A DNA stretch of 64,000 bases from Paracyclopina nana (taxonomy: Eukaryota > Arthropoda > Copepoda > Cyclopoida > Cyclopettidae). The stretch spans positions 11,718,001 to 11,782,000 of the forward strand of contig JAGUCH010000001.1 in the NCBI GenBank assembly GCA_019096065.1, written 5' to 3'. The position numbers and the translations under genes are program-made. This document shows positions 10,801-21,000 of this stretch, in pieces. Position 1 is the first letter of the stretch. Each line of letters starts with the position of its first letter. Under the pieces are notes generated by a model, which saw only the letters and a program-made list of their open reading frames with translations, made no database searches and was not told the origin of the DNA.

Positions 10801-12412
10801 CGTGGACGAAAAGGGCGAAGACCTCACACCCGAAGAGCTCTATTTTGCAGAGGCTAGCATTGCTACCTGGCTGCAGCAAAAGGAATACTCAAAGGAGATT
10901 GATCACTTTCTTGAGAGAGCTATCTGGCCAAAAGGAAGTAGGCTCGCCCCCATGGATCCTGTACTTTACCCTGGTGGAGAACTGAGGACCAAAGGAAGGC
11001 TCGATGTCTCGCCAGTTCAGTGGATAGGAAGAAGACAATTGATCGTACCAGGTGCTGGGAGAAGGTTGATTCTGGAAGACTACCATAAGAAGCTCGGGCA
11101 CGGATTGGGGAGGCTGCGTTATGTAAGCGAAGCACTAATGAAATATTGTATTCCAGGCGCAAAGCGCATCATGACTGAAATCCTGAACAACTGTGCGAAA
11201 TGTGCGAGGCACAAATTGGTGGCATTGCCACCTCATATGGGCCAACTTCCCCCACACATGGTGCCCTTGACAGAATTTCTGCCCTTCAAATTTACAAGCT
11301 TCGATATGTGTGGTCCATTCGCAACCCAGTTCAACCGTTCGCAGTACAACATGTACGTGGTGGTCTTCATTTGTCTACACTCGAAAGCAATTCACTGCGA
11401 AGAGCTTTACGATATGACCACTGAAAATTTGATGCGAGCCTTGGAGATGTTTGTCGCCAGAAGAGGATGTCCCCACACCTTGAGAAGTGACAATGGAAGC
11501 AACTTCTTGGGCTGCAGAGAAGCCATCAGAACCAATCCCCGCTACCAAGAGCTGCTGGAAAAATTGCAAGTTATCGATTGGGAAAGATTAAGACAATATG
11601 GGGGGAGAATCGGGGTAGTCCAATGGACGCTTTCACCTCCTTTCTCGCCCAACTTCAATGGTTTGGCTGAATCAGCCATAAGGATCTTCAAGAGAGCCCT
11701 CTACCGGGAATTCTCTGGACGTGTCACGGATCTTGAAGACTTTCGCTACATTGTAATAAAATCTGAGGGTTTCGTCAATGGCAGGCCAATTGGAGAATTA
11801 GATGGTTATTTTCTCACCCCTAATCATTTTCTGACACGCGGACCACCAGGGGAAGTACTTCCGGTCATTGACCCTGAGCAACTCAAAACCCTTGAGGCAA
11901 GGTATCGCACAATTGAGGCTGCATTGCAGTCTCTATGGGATTTTTGGACCACTGAATGGGTGGAGCAATTGAAAAAGATGCCAATCTGGCAGCACCATAG
12001 AAAAACTTTGAAGACGGGGGATGTGGTGGCCGTGTTGGAGAAGCCTCAATTCCACAAGAGATTTTGCTGGCCTTTGGGGATTATACACAAGGCCATTCGC
12101 GATCAAGATGGAGAGTGCAGACGAGCCATTGTCAAGATCGTCCCGCCAGGAGAAGTCGAGCCAGTTTATTACGAAAAATCTGCGCAATTTCTCATTCCCC
12201 TCAACGTGTTCAGAGAATCAGATGAGTTAATGGTCTACAACAAGGTAGGTGAATCTATTTCACCCGACTTAGCACATTTGGCTGACGAAAAGGATTGGGA
12301 AAGTTTAGAGAGATACATGGCTGCAATGCAGGCTTCTCACAATACACAGGACGCTTATGATGTGCAGCCGCCCATACTCTCCAATCGCACTGTCACCAAA
12401 GGCAGTGTTTAA
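7724..12412 (+). CDS. BEL/Pao pol polyprotein, upstream copy
   Basis: An open frame of 1562 codons in the +1 frame relative to gag. Domains in order: aspartic protease with 'DTGAQLSLVS' near residue 154; reverse transcriptase around 440-680 with 'YVDDVF' near 581; RNase H with 'FSDASEAAKGACAY' near 767 and 'WTDSQCVLTW'; integrase with an HHCC zinc domain near 1120-1165 ('CAKCARHK') and DDE catalytic blocks at 'SFDMCGPF', 'LRSDNGSNF' and 'NGLAESAIR' (about 1193-1315); and a DUF5641-like C-terminus near 1427 ('LKTGDVVAVLEKP'). All catalytic motifs look intact. Expression from gag would need a +1 frameshift, or another route, within 7724-7815. Compared with the downstream copy it differs mainly by a 6 nt in-frame indel near 8805 and one substitution near 10505. 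Confidence 0.95.
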   Translation: MTPLKTLSNSIKEEVRKSNAHLHFTSVSASEFDQSENLSQLNDSCNATLEDVFVDPKNDASSVLDHTNGGGGNIDQQDSAIIEAKVSTTSLKIANCSKISDAAGKSSKQSIALNNATNRPARNSRELLSFCVVPLLVANPSHPDEYVRVNAFLDTGAQLSLVSESLADKLKLDGVSDDQILKMIATTVTVTSNAVTLRVKSPMGGPHHDLALHTIDNLPSTVHVPPLDRLKKKFEFLSSLELPTYASPPHPDLLIGIDYYNLIMPEHIVHKKDGEPYIYDCALGRVVTYYTPEQVKGASQYGVMLGSIALPTGDEEEPPVPPCQLCEGKDIPPPNELLKALWEYDDPLGPPPLTMLSVNDKRALDILTTTISQIDGKQYQMSPMWRPGEPYFLNNRLAVMKATAAVERRLRLFDMPTYEKATKELKEWLDSGFVRILDPETEDLDDGYYLDWLLVERKDKPSMPVRVVFDGSRKHHGKSLNDALLPGPKLQRDVFEILVGAREKPIIIVTDISKMFLRFALDPASRKFHRFVWQGVHYEAVSVVFGTASAPCMANFAVKHHISKYQDTHPLGYRVLDNSLYVDDVFASVEDVAEGRETVKQILDLGESGGMPFRKWGSNVASVLDGIDDALKLPGFAVNDEKAEVTKALGMYVDCQGDQIIFQPPSYDTMRNAPLTLRLMAQYVPRLFDPLGLLAPIILRGKLLIQRVMALRTVFDVDWDTVFDMVDSEEIDLITKEWGHYVEEISKIELVRIPRAMRHKPAKRISLHVFSDASEAAKGACAYIRVEYEEGNYDCTLLASRLKITHLTESRSMPELELDGCVMGSDLCVDAIRSLERVDEVHLWTDSQCVLTWISKPACKYKKYVARRVTLIVEKTINYKWHHVPGKVNSADLITRGTSVADLADSDLWIHGPRFLRASDEHFPKWTPEVTDDERAALEKYEKTGLSARRAKKVIKKIVLVNQFQRMGGCEVPRHLKPTEAIKASWGNMRNAHCHVDLSRFSNWTRAVRALCYARRFGLFVIYREPVDEKGEDLTPEELYFAEASIATWLQQKEYSKEIDHFLERAIWPKGSRLAPMDPVLYPGGELRTKGRLDVSPVQWIGRRQLIVPGAGRRLILEDYHKKLGHGLGRLRYVSEALMKYCIPGAKRIMTEILNNCAKCARHKLVALPPHMGQLPPHMVPLTEFLPFKFTSFDMCGPFATQFNRSQYNMYVVVFICLHSKAIHCEELYDMTTENLMRALEMFVARRGCPHTLRSDNGSNFLGCREAIRTNPRYQELLEKLQVIDWERLRQYGGRIGVVQWTLSPPFSPNFNGLAESAIRIFKRALYREFSGRVTDLEDFRYIVIKSEGFVNGRPIGELDGYFLTPNHFLTRGPPGEVLPVIDPEQLKTLEARYRTIEAALQSLWDFWTTEWVEQLKKMPIWQHHRKTLKTGDVVAVLEKPQFHKRFCWPLGIIHKAIRDQDGECRRAIVKIVPPGEVEPVYYEKSAQFLIPLNVFRESDELMVYNKVGESISPDLAHLADEKDWESLERYMAAMQASHNTQDAYDVQPPILSNRTVTKGSV

Positions 12413-12708
12413 ATCCAATCGACAAAACGTAAAAAATATGGCGCATTGCGCACAACACTCTAGTCAAAATATGTAAATGCATTGCTCGTTCATAAAATAA
12501 GTTGCGCATGACTCTGCTCTCATTTAGCATCTCAAAATTATTGTTATATGTTGCGTGATTTCGCATTGCGATGTTGCGCGAGGTTTCCGCGGAAAGTTTT
12601 CTTGCGTTGCAAAAATGAGAAACCAGTTTATTGACTTCCGTTTCTCACCACGCATTGTTCATCAACAAAAGCAAATAAAATTGCCATCGTCGGAAAAGTG
12701 AATTCCTT
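12413..12708. other. Spacer between pol and third ORF module
   Basis: About 300 bp without coding potential. It holds three GCATTGC motifs (12443, 12479, 12564), so the motif is not limited to coding DNA. The same stretch recurs at 22673-22967 with one base deleted. Confidence 0.6.
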
Positions 12709-13125
12709 ATGGAAAATAGTGTCCCAATTGGGGGGACCATACTGTCCCCCACCCCTTTGGAGGTTGAAGGCCAGCCTCCCGTGCAAGGCCCGTCGATTGA
12801 GGTCAACGAGTGCAAAGAAAATGCAGCGGTCATTGAAGAATTTGACAATCTCCGCGGTCAACACCGAGGCAGCATTGCTGTCCGATCAACAGGTAAAATT
12901 GAGTCTAGCATTGCTACTCATACTCCCTCCCCATCAACTGCCCCGCCCACAATAGAAGAAAAAATGGAAACTGATCAGCCGCAGCCTCAACAATCTTCTC
13001 CTGGTTACACCCCATCTGAAATGTCAGTCGGCTCACCATCGAGCGTGGTCCATGAAGGTAACAAGTATACTAGGGTCCGAAAGTGGAGACGAACTCAACC
13101 TTCACGCGGAGGCCAGCGAGGCTGA
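12709..13125 (+). CDS. Leader ORF of third module, upstream copy
   Basis: 138 codons opening 'MENSVPIGGTILSP', Pro/Ser/Thr-rich, with no recognised domain. It overlaps the next frame, which opens at the ATG at 13052. Identical in the downstream copy (22968-23384). It may be a separate small protein or the N-terminus of the following ORF joined by a +1 shift. The overlap contains AAGGTAAC, which resembles a splice donor. Confidence 0.5.
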   Translation: MENSVPIGGTILSPTPLEVEGQPPVQGPSIEVNECKENAAVIEEFDNLRGQHRGSIAVRSTGKIESSIATHTPSPSTAPPTIEEKMETDQPQPQQSSPGYTPSEMSVGSPSSVVHEGNKYTRVRKWRRTQPSRGGQRG

Positions 13126-16058
13126 TTTTGGGCTTCTCGAGGAGGACGAGGAGGATGGGGAGAAACAGAAGAAAGCTGGCTCTCCTGTCAAAAGCGCCCC
13201 GGCCTCCAGGAGCTCGTCGCATCGGCGCGACGATCACCAACGTGATCGAGAGCGCCATGGAAGAAGGTCGAGATCCTCTCCCACGCCATCTTCCTCCAGG
13301 TCTTCGTCCTCAAGAAGAGCACCGCTTGAAAGAACCAACCTCTCCACCTTCAAAATACCCCGTTTACCAAGACGTGATCGACGTGAAGATGCAAGGAGAG
13401 ATAGAGAGGTTGCCAGGAGCTCAGTATTCTCTCGGTTGGGCAGTCGACCACAAATCCCTGAAGAGGTGGAAGAAACTTCAGCGGGCGATCAGGAGATGGA
13501 AGTTGATTTTGGGAGGTTTTTCCCCTTGGGAGCGTGGTTTTTCAATCTTTAAAGATGAAACCGGAAAAGTATGGCCAAATAATCTGCATCGTTTGTTTTC
13601 AGGACTCGGTCTACCCTCAAAACACGAGGAGAGGAGAGCAATGCTCGCTGACCATCTACGAGTCCTTGGGATGGCCATGAAGGCCACCACCTTTGTCTTT
13701 GAGGATGAAATGGAACACCTCGCCGGGGATCAGCTGTTGAAGCATTATTGCGACCCCAGTTTGGCTTTTCTAGCCCATTCCTGGTCTTATGGGCCACCCG
13801 ACCCGGAGGACCCAAGGGACCACGCCTCCAGGATCGCTGACCCCGCCTATGCAGCCCGGACTGACCACACCCGCATTGCGGCACTTGTGGCCGGCACTCC
13901 ACCTGAAGTGGTGATGGAAGTCTGCCATCCAAAGGCTGCCAAGGTCTATGAGAGGTACGAGTTCAGCTGCATCTTTGCCACCCCACCCGTGCACCCGTTG
14001 AAGAGGGGCCCTCTGGATGGAGCTCAGCTCGAGGCCGCGAAGGTTGTCTGGGAAGCCAGGAAAAGGTTTGCCAAGATCATCGCTTTGGGCATGTTCAGAA
14101 GCATTCCCCCCAATGAGGACGAATGTTTGAGGCAAGTTTTGTCTCTGGCACCCTCTATGGCGGGTGAGGAGGTTCCTGAGTGGCTCACTCTTTATTGGCA
14201 CCACTTCAGCCAGAATCCATCTGTGGCTATTATGGCCGACCCATTTCATGAGCCAGATCTGCTCATCGCAGCGCTTCGCACCACTGCCATTGGTGCTCCC
14301 GCATTGCGGCCTCCACCACCAACTGGAGGAGATCCTCAGCCTACATGCCCTCGAGTGGAAGCAATGCTTCGAGATCCGCACTGCAATGCAGAATGCCCCG
14401 CCCTCAACTGTGCCATCCATCGTGTGCCAGAAGGGCCTCACGATGCACAAGTTCGAGGAGAAAAAGGAGAGCATTGCTACTCCACCTTCAGCCTCCGTGA
14501 GGCCATTGAGGCCATCAAACTGAAGGCTGGGCCCTTTGATTGCCGTGGATCTGGTGGCAAGAGGAATGTCCTCGTCCTTGAGAGGGACGACCAGTGGCCC
14601 GCCTTGGAAGCAATGCTTGAGGACAAGTACTCCTTCTTCAGCGACATCGATGCCTGGACGGCCATGACTAGTCACATGTACAGTTGGACTGTGCCAGCTC
14701 TGGAAAGGGAGAAGTTGACGACCAATGGCAAGCCCAATGAAGGATGCTTCACGCTGCTTGGAGTGGGGAGCCTCACTGGCACGCTTCTCATCATTCAGTG
14801 CAACTATGGCGGCACTTCGCAGCAATATTTTGGTGGTGCCAAAATCCCGAAGAAGATCATTGATCTTCTGGAGTCGCCTTCCATTCGGGTCACTGGCTTC
14901 AATATCGGCGAGGAGAAGCGATATGCTGATATTGGCATCGAAATTCGTGCCAAGTGCGAAGCCAATTTGGTGGGCATTGCCCTCTTTCCACAGGAAGGAG
15001 TCTCCCGCGGCCATGAAGACCAATGTCACCTTCATGGCTGACAAACTGGGCTCTGAGGCCGTGCCGGTCATGGTGACATCTTCCCGAGGTGGAGCCAAGG
15101 TTCAAGTTGAACCTCCGAGGAAGATCTTCCAATACAAGAGGGACGCCGATGACTACAGCGTCTCATACAAGAAATGGTCCTCCCAAATGCAAATGTATGT
15201 GTGGATCAATCACGCCATCGCTGCGGCCTCGGTCGTCACTCTCGCGGTCAGAGGAATGCTGAGACATGGACTTGGCTTGGATGCTGACGCATTGCGTCAC
15301 ATCCATTTCTACCTGGATCGGGTCAGGAACAAGCGAAGTTCTGGCCAACTTGCAAAAACGGAGGAGGAGATGCGACCATTCAATAAGAAAGAGTTGCCCA
15401 CTTCGTCCTCGCATTGCGAGGACGGGCAAGTTGCCCTCTGGATGTGGCTGCAGGAGAACAAGGCCACCTGCATCAATGGCATCGTGGCTACACGCACCTA
15501 CTTGCGTAAGGGTTCGCGGCGCTATGCGCTCGACCTACATGCGGTTTCCAAGAAGTTGGCGCAAGACTTTCTCGCCATCGTGCGGCGGAGCCCTGGCAAG
15601 CTCAATTGGAATGACGTCATTGACATTGTATTCCACATGGGGCGCATTGCGCCCCACTTTTGTCGACGCTGTGGATCCTTCGATCACGAGATTGGGGCCT
15701 GCAATGCAGGCCCAGTGCGCTGCATTTACCCGCTGTGCGGGTCTTCGGGCCACACTGTCATGGTGTGCGAGCTCCTCATGACCCGCTGCGAGCTCTGTCA
15801 AGAGCTAGGCATCGCCCCGAGCATCACAGCTATGAGGGCTCCCAAGGAAAGCCTTGGATGGTCCTCCTGGAGGAGGCCGCCCTATGCAGCCTACTCAACA
15901 TCAAAGGATTGCAGCTCCATGAAGGCTTCCAGCTGCGTCTCACTCGCGAAGAAGATCGAGTGCTCCTTCTGCCCTACAACCGGCTTGTGCAAGAAGGAAA
16001 TGCCACCCGTTTTGTGTTGGACACACGCCATGTGGCCTTCGCAGCCAAGTGGCCTTGA
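13052..16058 (+). pseudogene. Third ORF of the BEL element, broken copy
   Basis: This stretch matches the intact 1003-codon frame at 23311-26322, but is interrupted by three small length changes: two bases missing near 13512-13520 (shorter G and T runs), two missing near 15003, and one missing near 15808. Each shifts the frame, so the longest readable pieces are partial. One substitution (C here, T downstream) lies near 14083. Because the length changes sit in homopolymers or short repeats, consensus error is as likely as real decay. Other-frame ORFs of 440-650 codons over this stretch are shadows of the GC-rich codon usage. Confidence 0.75.
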
Positions 16059-16065
16059 AGACCTC

Positions 16066-16270
16066 AGCGTGGTCCAAGGGGGGACAACTGTTATGTTCTG
16101 GTCCGCCCGCCCCCGTTTCTCCCGCTCATGGACAACTACGCCTGCTCTGCTCAGTCTGCTGTTTTTGTGCCAACTCACCGCGTTTTCTTTAGTACTGAAC
16201 AAGAAGCCATTGAATAAACCCAAGTTTACTGCCAATTCTCTATATTTTATGTCACCATTTTGCTATTACA
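16066..16270 (+). other. PPT-like tract followed by diverged LTR-like sequence
   Basis: A purine run (AAGGGGGGACAA) just after the end of the third ORF is followed at 16089 by TGTTATGTTCTGGTC, which resembles the start of the element's own LTR (TGTTATGGTCTGGTC). The next 180 bp contain AATAAA and end near TTACA. This looks like the 3' end of a related element fused inside this one. It recurs at +10,264 in the downstream copy. Confidence 0.4.
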
Positions 16271-16575
16271 GTTATATGAGATGAACTTCTTGAGCATTGC
16301 TCATTTGCATCCTTCCTTGCCATTGCAAGAAGGCTGCTCCATTTAGGCCAGAAAGGAGGCCTTCCTCTCCACAAGCTTTGCTTGTCTTGTCTTTGGCATT
16401 GCCATCCTGGATTGAATCCTATCCTGGGCTGCCATCCTGCCTTGTTAGCTTGCCCCTTGCTGGAAAGTAAGAGTTAGGTTAGTTAGCATTGCTACTTGTC
16501 TTCGCATCGTATCGCGATCATTGTCATCTAACACCGGTTCAAGCCTCGTTGGGTTGCAGAACATATCAGTTTTTC
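16271..16575. other. Non-coding spacer before the 3' LTR
   Basis: About 300 bp without coding potential and with three GCATTGC motifs (16293, 16396, 16486). The bases directly before the LTR (ATCAGTTTTTC) are not purine-rich, so the usual polypurine tract is missing from its expected place. Confidence 0.55.
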
Positions 16576-16809
16576 TGTTATGGTCTGGTCGACCCTAGCA
16601 CAGTATATAAGTTTGGTCTACCCTAGTCTCTCAATGCTGAAACTTCAGCTCAGCTCAGCCACATCACCCGATTTCTAGTCAGTGTACCCTGAGATTTACA
16701 ATGAATTAAACACGTGTTTCTTTACCCACGAGTAGTGGACCCATTTTCATATACATTAACCTTGTCATTTTACCATAATTTCACCATGTTGGCTACGCTG
16801 GCCATAACA
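16576..16809 (+). repeat. 3' LTR of the full-length element
   Basis: 234 bp, identical by eye to the 5' LTR at 3211-3444, and followed by the TGAG target duplication. Confidence 0.95.
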
Positions 16810-18073
16810 TGAGAGCTTAGAAGCAAGCCGTTCGCGTTGGGCGGAATATTAGTCGATTTCCATGCTCCTATAGTTAAGTGCTGCTGAGTTAGTCTCTGGT
16901 TTGGTTGTATGTAGTGTTGCAGAAAAATAGGATTTGGTTCTAAAGTTTACTACTGCTAAACCAAATATTTGGCAGCTTTCTTGTTTTAACTATTGGAAAG
17001 CTTTCGTTTGTAGCTATCGTAATTGGTGTTGGGTTTGTACAGACGTATGTATGCCATCTCGTTCCAGAGATACTAGACAAAATAGCTGACTCTATTTCGA
17101 TTTTTTTTTGCTCTGAAAAATCCTTTTTAGTCTAGATAGGCAGTCCCCTTTTCCATCAATTTGGGTAATGTGTTGCTGAGCGAAACGCTTTACCCTATTT
17201 TGTATGATTTTGCTTTCCTAATAAAATTCAGGTGATTCGACTTTAAAATCCCTTTTCAATTCGGCTTTAAAATCCCCCCTAAATTCGATCTTAATACCGG
17301 TACCTGCTAACTTTATATAAAAAGTTAGCCCTTTTGATTTTAAGAGGGGTCTTTGAAGCTCTACTTAGCGAAAAAAGCACGCCGAGGAGGGATAGGCCAG
17401 GATTTTAAAACTACCATCAAACGAGCCCTTGGGACATAAGCTTTCAGAAAATACATAGGTTTAGGGGTGGTTGACGAAGTCTAGGTTAGGTTTTCTCTCA
17501 AGTCAATGTGGCGGCTTGATGGCCTTGGTCTCTTCACATGTGATTCTTAGGCATGTGAGTTGGTCCCTATTGGCGCCAACCTCTTGCGTTGACCATTATG
17601 CTTGCTTTTCTGCATTGTCTTGCGCAACTTTTTGCGCTATCGGCTTGCAATTCCATGGTAAGCTTCATTCGCTTTAAAATTTGGCTTCCGATTTTGCGGT
17701 CAAAACAAGAGAATTAATAAGTTATTTTTTTGCTTTTCCTTATTGCTTGTGTACTAATTTCCAACGATTCCGTTTGCCAGCACAGCTATTCGAGCTTAGT
17801 GATAAATATTTTGTAGGATATGGATCGTCAAGTAGCATGCGCAATTTTGTGCGCGCGCAGTTGATCTCAACCGGCCTTCAAAGGCCTGGTCACGCCCTCC
17901 TTGCGTATGATTTCTCTGAAAAGGCTCAAATACGATATTTAGCCATTGGGTTTGTTGTTTTGTGGCCTTGGAAGAAGGCTGCTCACATGTGATCCTCAGG
18001 CATGTGTGTGACTTGCGAGTCCCAATTTACGCGAATGAGCTGCTGTACGTGCAGTGTAAGGTCGGATCAATAC
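16810..18073. other. Host flank, first copy (sequence upstream of nervous wreck)
   Basis: 1.26 kb of non-element DNA that recurs at 27074-28337. It holds a short inverted repeat (GCTAACTTT...AAAGTTAGC, 17306-17329), three CTTTAAAATCCC- or GATTTTAA-like repeats near 17240-17345, and two imperfect 24 bp direct repeats (TCACATGTGAT..., 17534-17557 and 17983-18006). No supported gene; the short frames here look non-coding. In the unduplicated ancestor this was the upstream region of nwk. Confidence 0.6.
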
Positions 18074-21000
18074 GATCAAAGCGAAAACCTTTCACAACTT
18101 AATGACAGTTGCAATGCAACTCTCGAGGATGTATTTGTTGACCCAAAAAATGACGCGTCCTCGGTTTTGGATCACACAAATGGTGGGGGGGGTAACATAG
18201 ATCAACAGGATAGTGCCATCATTGAGGCCAAGGTTTCCACAACCTCGTTGAAAATCGCGAACTGCTCAAAAATCTCAGACGCAGCTGGCAAGTCTTCAAA
18301 GCAGAGCATTGCTCTAAACAACGCAACAAATAGGCCAGCTAGAAATTCTAGAGAGCTGTTGAGTTTTTGCGTCGTACCACTGTTAGTTGCCAACCCTTCG
18401 CATCCAGACGAGTATGTCAGGGTGAATGCCTTCTTGGACACGGGAGCTCAACTGTCACTTGTCTCTGAATCTCTGGCAGACAAGCTCAAGTTGGACGGTG
18501 TATCGGATGATCAGATCCTTAAGATGATTGCTACCACTGTCACCGTTACCAGCAATGCTGTAACATTGAGGGTAAAGTCTCCCATGGGGGGACCTCATCA
18601 TGATTTGGCTCTTCACACCATTGACAATCTGCCATCCACTGTGCACGTTCCACCGTTGGACAGACTCAAGAAAAAGTTCGAGTTTTTGTCCAGTCTGGAG
18701 CTGCCAACCTATGCCAGCCCTCCTCATCCTGATCTTCTTATTGGTATTGATTACTATAATTTGATCATGCCTGAACACATCGTGCACAAGAAGGATGGAG
18801 AGCCATACATTTACGACTGTGCCTTGGGAAGAGTTGTCACCTATTATACTCCTGAGCAAGTAAAAGGGGCCTCTCAGTATGGTGTCATGTTGGGAAGCAT
18901 TGCTTTGCCCACTGGAGATGAAGAAGAACCTCCTGTCCCTCCGTGCCAATTGTGTGAAGGTAAGGACATTCCGCCACCGAATGAATTGTTGAAGGCCCTT
19001 TGGGAATACGACGATCCGCTGGGACCACCGCCCCTCACAATGTTAAGTGTGAATGACAAAGCGCCAAGCACTTTCGACATCCTTACCACCACCATATCGC
19101 AAATTGATGGCAAACAATACCAGATGAGCCCAATGTGGAGGCCAGGAGAGCCTTATTTTCTCAATAACCGCCTTGCGGTCATGAAGGCCACCGCCGCTGT
19201 TGAAAGAAGGCTAAGATTGTTTGACATGCCCACATATGAAAAAGCCACCAAAGAGCTCAAGGAGTGGCTGGATTCAGGGTTTGTCAGGATCCTTGACCCT
19301 GAAACGGAAGACCTCGATGATGGTTATTATTTGGACTGGTTACTGGTGGAAAGAAAAGACAAGCCTTCAATGCCCGTCAGGGTTGTGTTCGATGGATCAA
19401 GGAAACATCACGGTAAAAGCTTAAATGATGCCCTTTTGCCCGGCCCGAAGTTGCAACGCGACGTTTTCGAGATTCTCGTCGGGGCTCGCGAAAAACCCAT
19501 CATAATTGTCACGGATATAAGTAAAATGTTTCTGCGTTTTGCCTTGGATCCGGCCTCGAGAAAATTTCATAGGTTTGTGTGGCAGGGAGTTCACTATGAG
19601 GCTGTATCAGTGGTGTTTGGCACTGCAAGTGCCCCTTGCATGGCGAATTTCGCAGTCAAGCACCACATTTCAAAATATCAGGATACGCACCCATTGGGCT
19701 ATCGCGTCCTCGATAACAGCCTCTACGTTGATGACGTTTTCGCCTCAGTGGAGGATGTGGCCGAAGGACGAGAGACTGTGAAGCAGATTCTTGATTTAGG
19801 GGAGTCAGGTGGGATGCCATTCAGGAAATGGGGCAGCAATGTTGCCTCAGTTCTGGATGGGATTGATGATGCCCTCAAGCTTCCTGGATTTGCCGTCAAT
19901 GATGAGAAAGCTGAGGTCACTAAGGCTTTAGGCATGTATGTGGACTGCCAAGGAGATCAGATCATATTTCAGCCACCGAGTTATGACACCATGCGCAATG
20001 CGCCACTGACTCTGAGGCTCATGGCTCAATATGTGCCAAGGCTCTTTGACCCGTTGGGACTTCTGGCTCCAATCATTCTTCGGGGCAAACTTCTCATACA
20101 AAGAGTAATGGCGCTTCGTACCGTATTTGATGTTGATTGGGACACCGTATTTGACATGGTTGATTCAGAGGAGATTGATTTAATAACCAAAGAATGGGGC
20201 CACTATGTGGAGGAAATCTCAAAAATTGAATTAGTTCGAATTCCTCGCGCAATGCGCCACAAACCCGCAAAGCGGATCTCCCTCCATGTGTTTTCTGATG
20301 CGAGCGAAGCGGCAAAGGGAGCTTGCGCTTATATTCGTGTGGAGTATGAAGAAGGAAACTATGACTGCACCTTGCTCGCATCGCGACTTAAGATCACTCA
20401 TCTGACTGAATCTCGCTCCATGCCAGAGCTTGAGCTTGATGGATGTGTTATGGGCTCTGATCTTTGTGTGGATGCGATCAGATCTCTAGAGAGGGTTGAT
20501 GAAGTGCATCTATGGACAGACTCGCAATGCGTTCTCACATGGATCTCCAAGCCCGCCTGCAAGTATAAAAAATATGTAGCTAGGAGAGTCACCTTGATTG
20601 TAGAAAAAACCATCAATTATAAGTGGCATCATGTTCCTGGAAAAGTCAATTCGGCCGATTTAATCACGAGAGGGACCAGCGTAGCTGATCTTGCAGATTC
20701 TGATCTCTGGATCCATGGACCAAGGTTTCTGAGGGCAAGTGACGAGCATTTTCCAAAGTGGACTCCAGAAGTAACTGATGATGAGAGAGCGGCATTGGAA
20801 AAGTATGAAAAGACTGGTCTGAGTGCAAGGCGTGCTAAGAAAGTCATAAAAAAGATTGTCTTGGTCAACCAATTTCAAAGAATGGGAGGGTGTGAGGTTC
20901 CCAGACACCTGAAGCCCACTGAAGCCATCAAAGCAAGCTGGGGTAACATGCGCAATGCGCATTGCCATGTAGATCTCTCTCGTTTTAGCAACTGGACTCG

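Larger units (their letters stand above)
3211..16809 (+). mobile_element. Full-length BEL/Pao LTR retrotransposon, 13.6 kb, with extra 3' coding module
   Basis: The element is bounded by two 234 bp LTRs that look identical by eye, each starting TGTTATGG and ending CATAACA, and is flanked by the 4 bp direct repeat TGAG (3207-3210 and 16810-16813). Order: LTR, primer-binding site, gag, pol (protease, reverse transcriptase, RNase H, integrase, DUF5641-like tail), an additional coding module of about 3.3 kb, LTR. The identical LTRs imply a recent insertion. The length is well above the usual 5-8 kb of BEL/Pao elements, and the extra module explains most of this. It inserted between TPX2 and nervous wreck. 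Its 3' two thirds, with host flank, are duplicated immediately downstream. Confidence 0.95.

Noticed and set aside
13770-15098. 442-codon minus-strand ORF (and its 454-codon counterpart at 24031-25395)
   Set aside because: It is antisense to the third element ORF, with no domain of its own; it arises from the GC-rich codon usage of the real frame.
14725-16284. 519-codon plus-strand ORF in the upstream copy
   Set aside because: Its first part is an off-frame reading; the later part reaches the zinc-knuckle frame only because of the small deletions in this copy. The intact reference frame is in the downstream copy.
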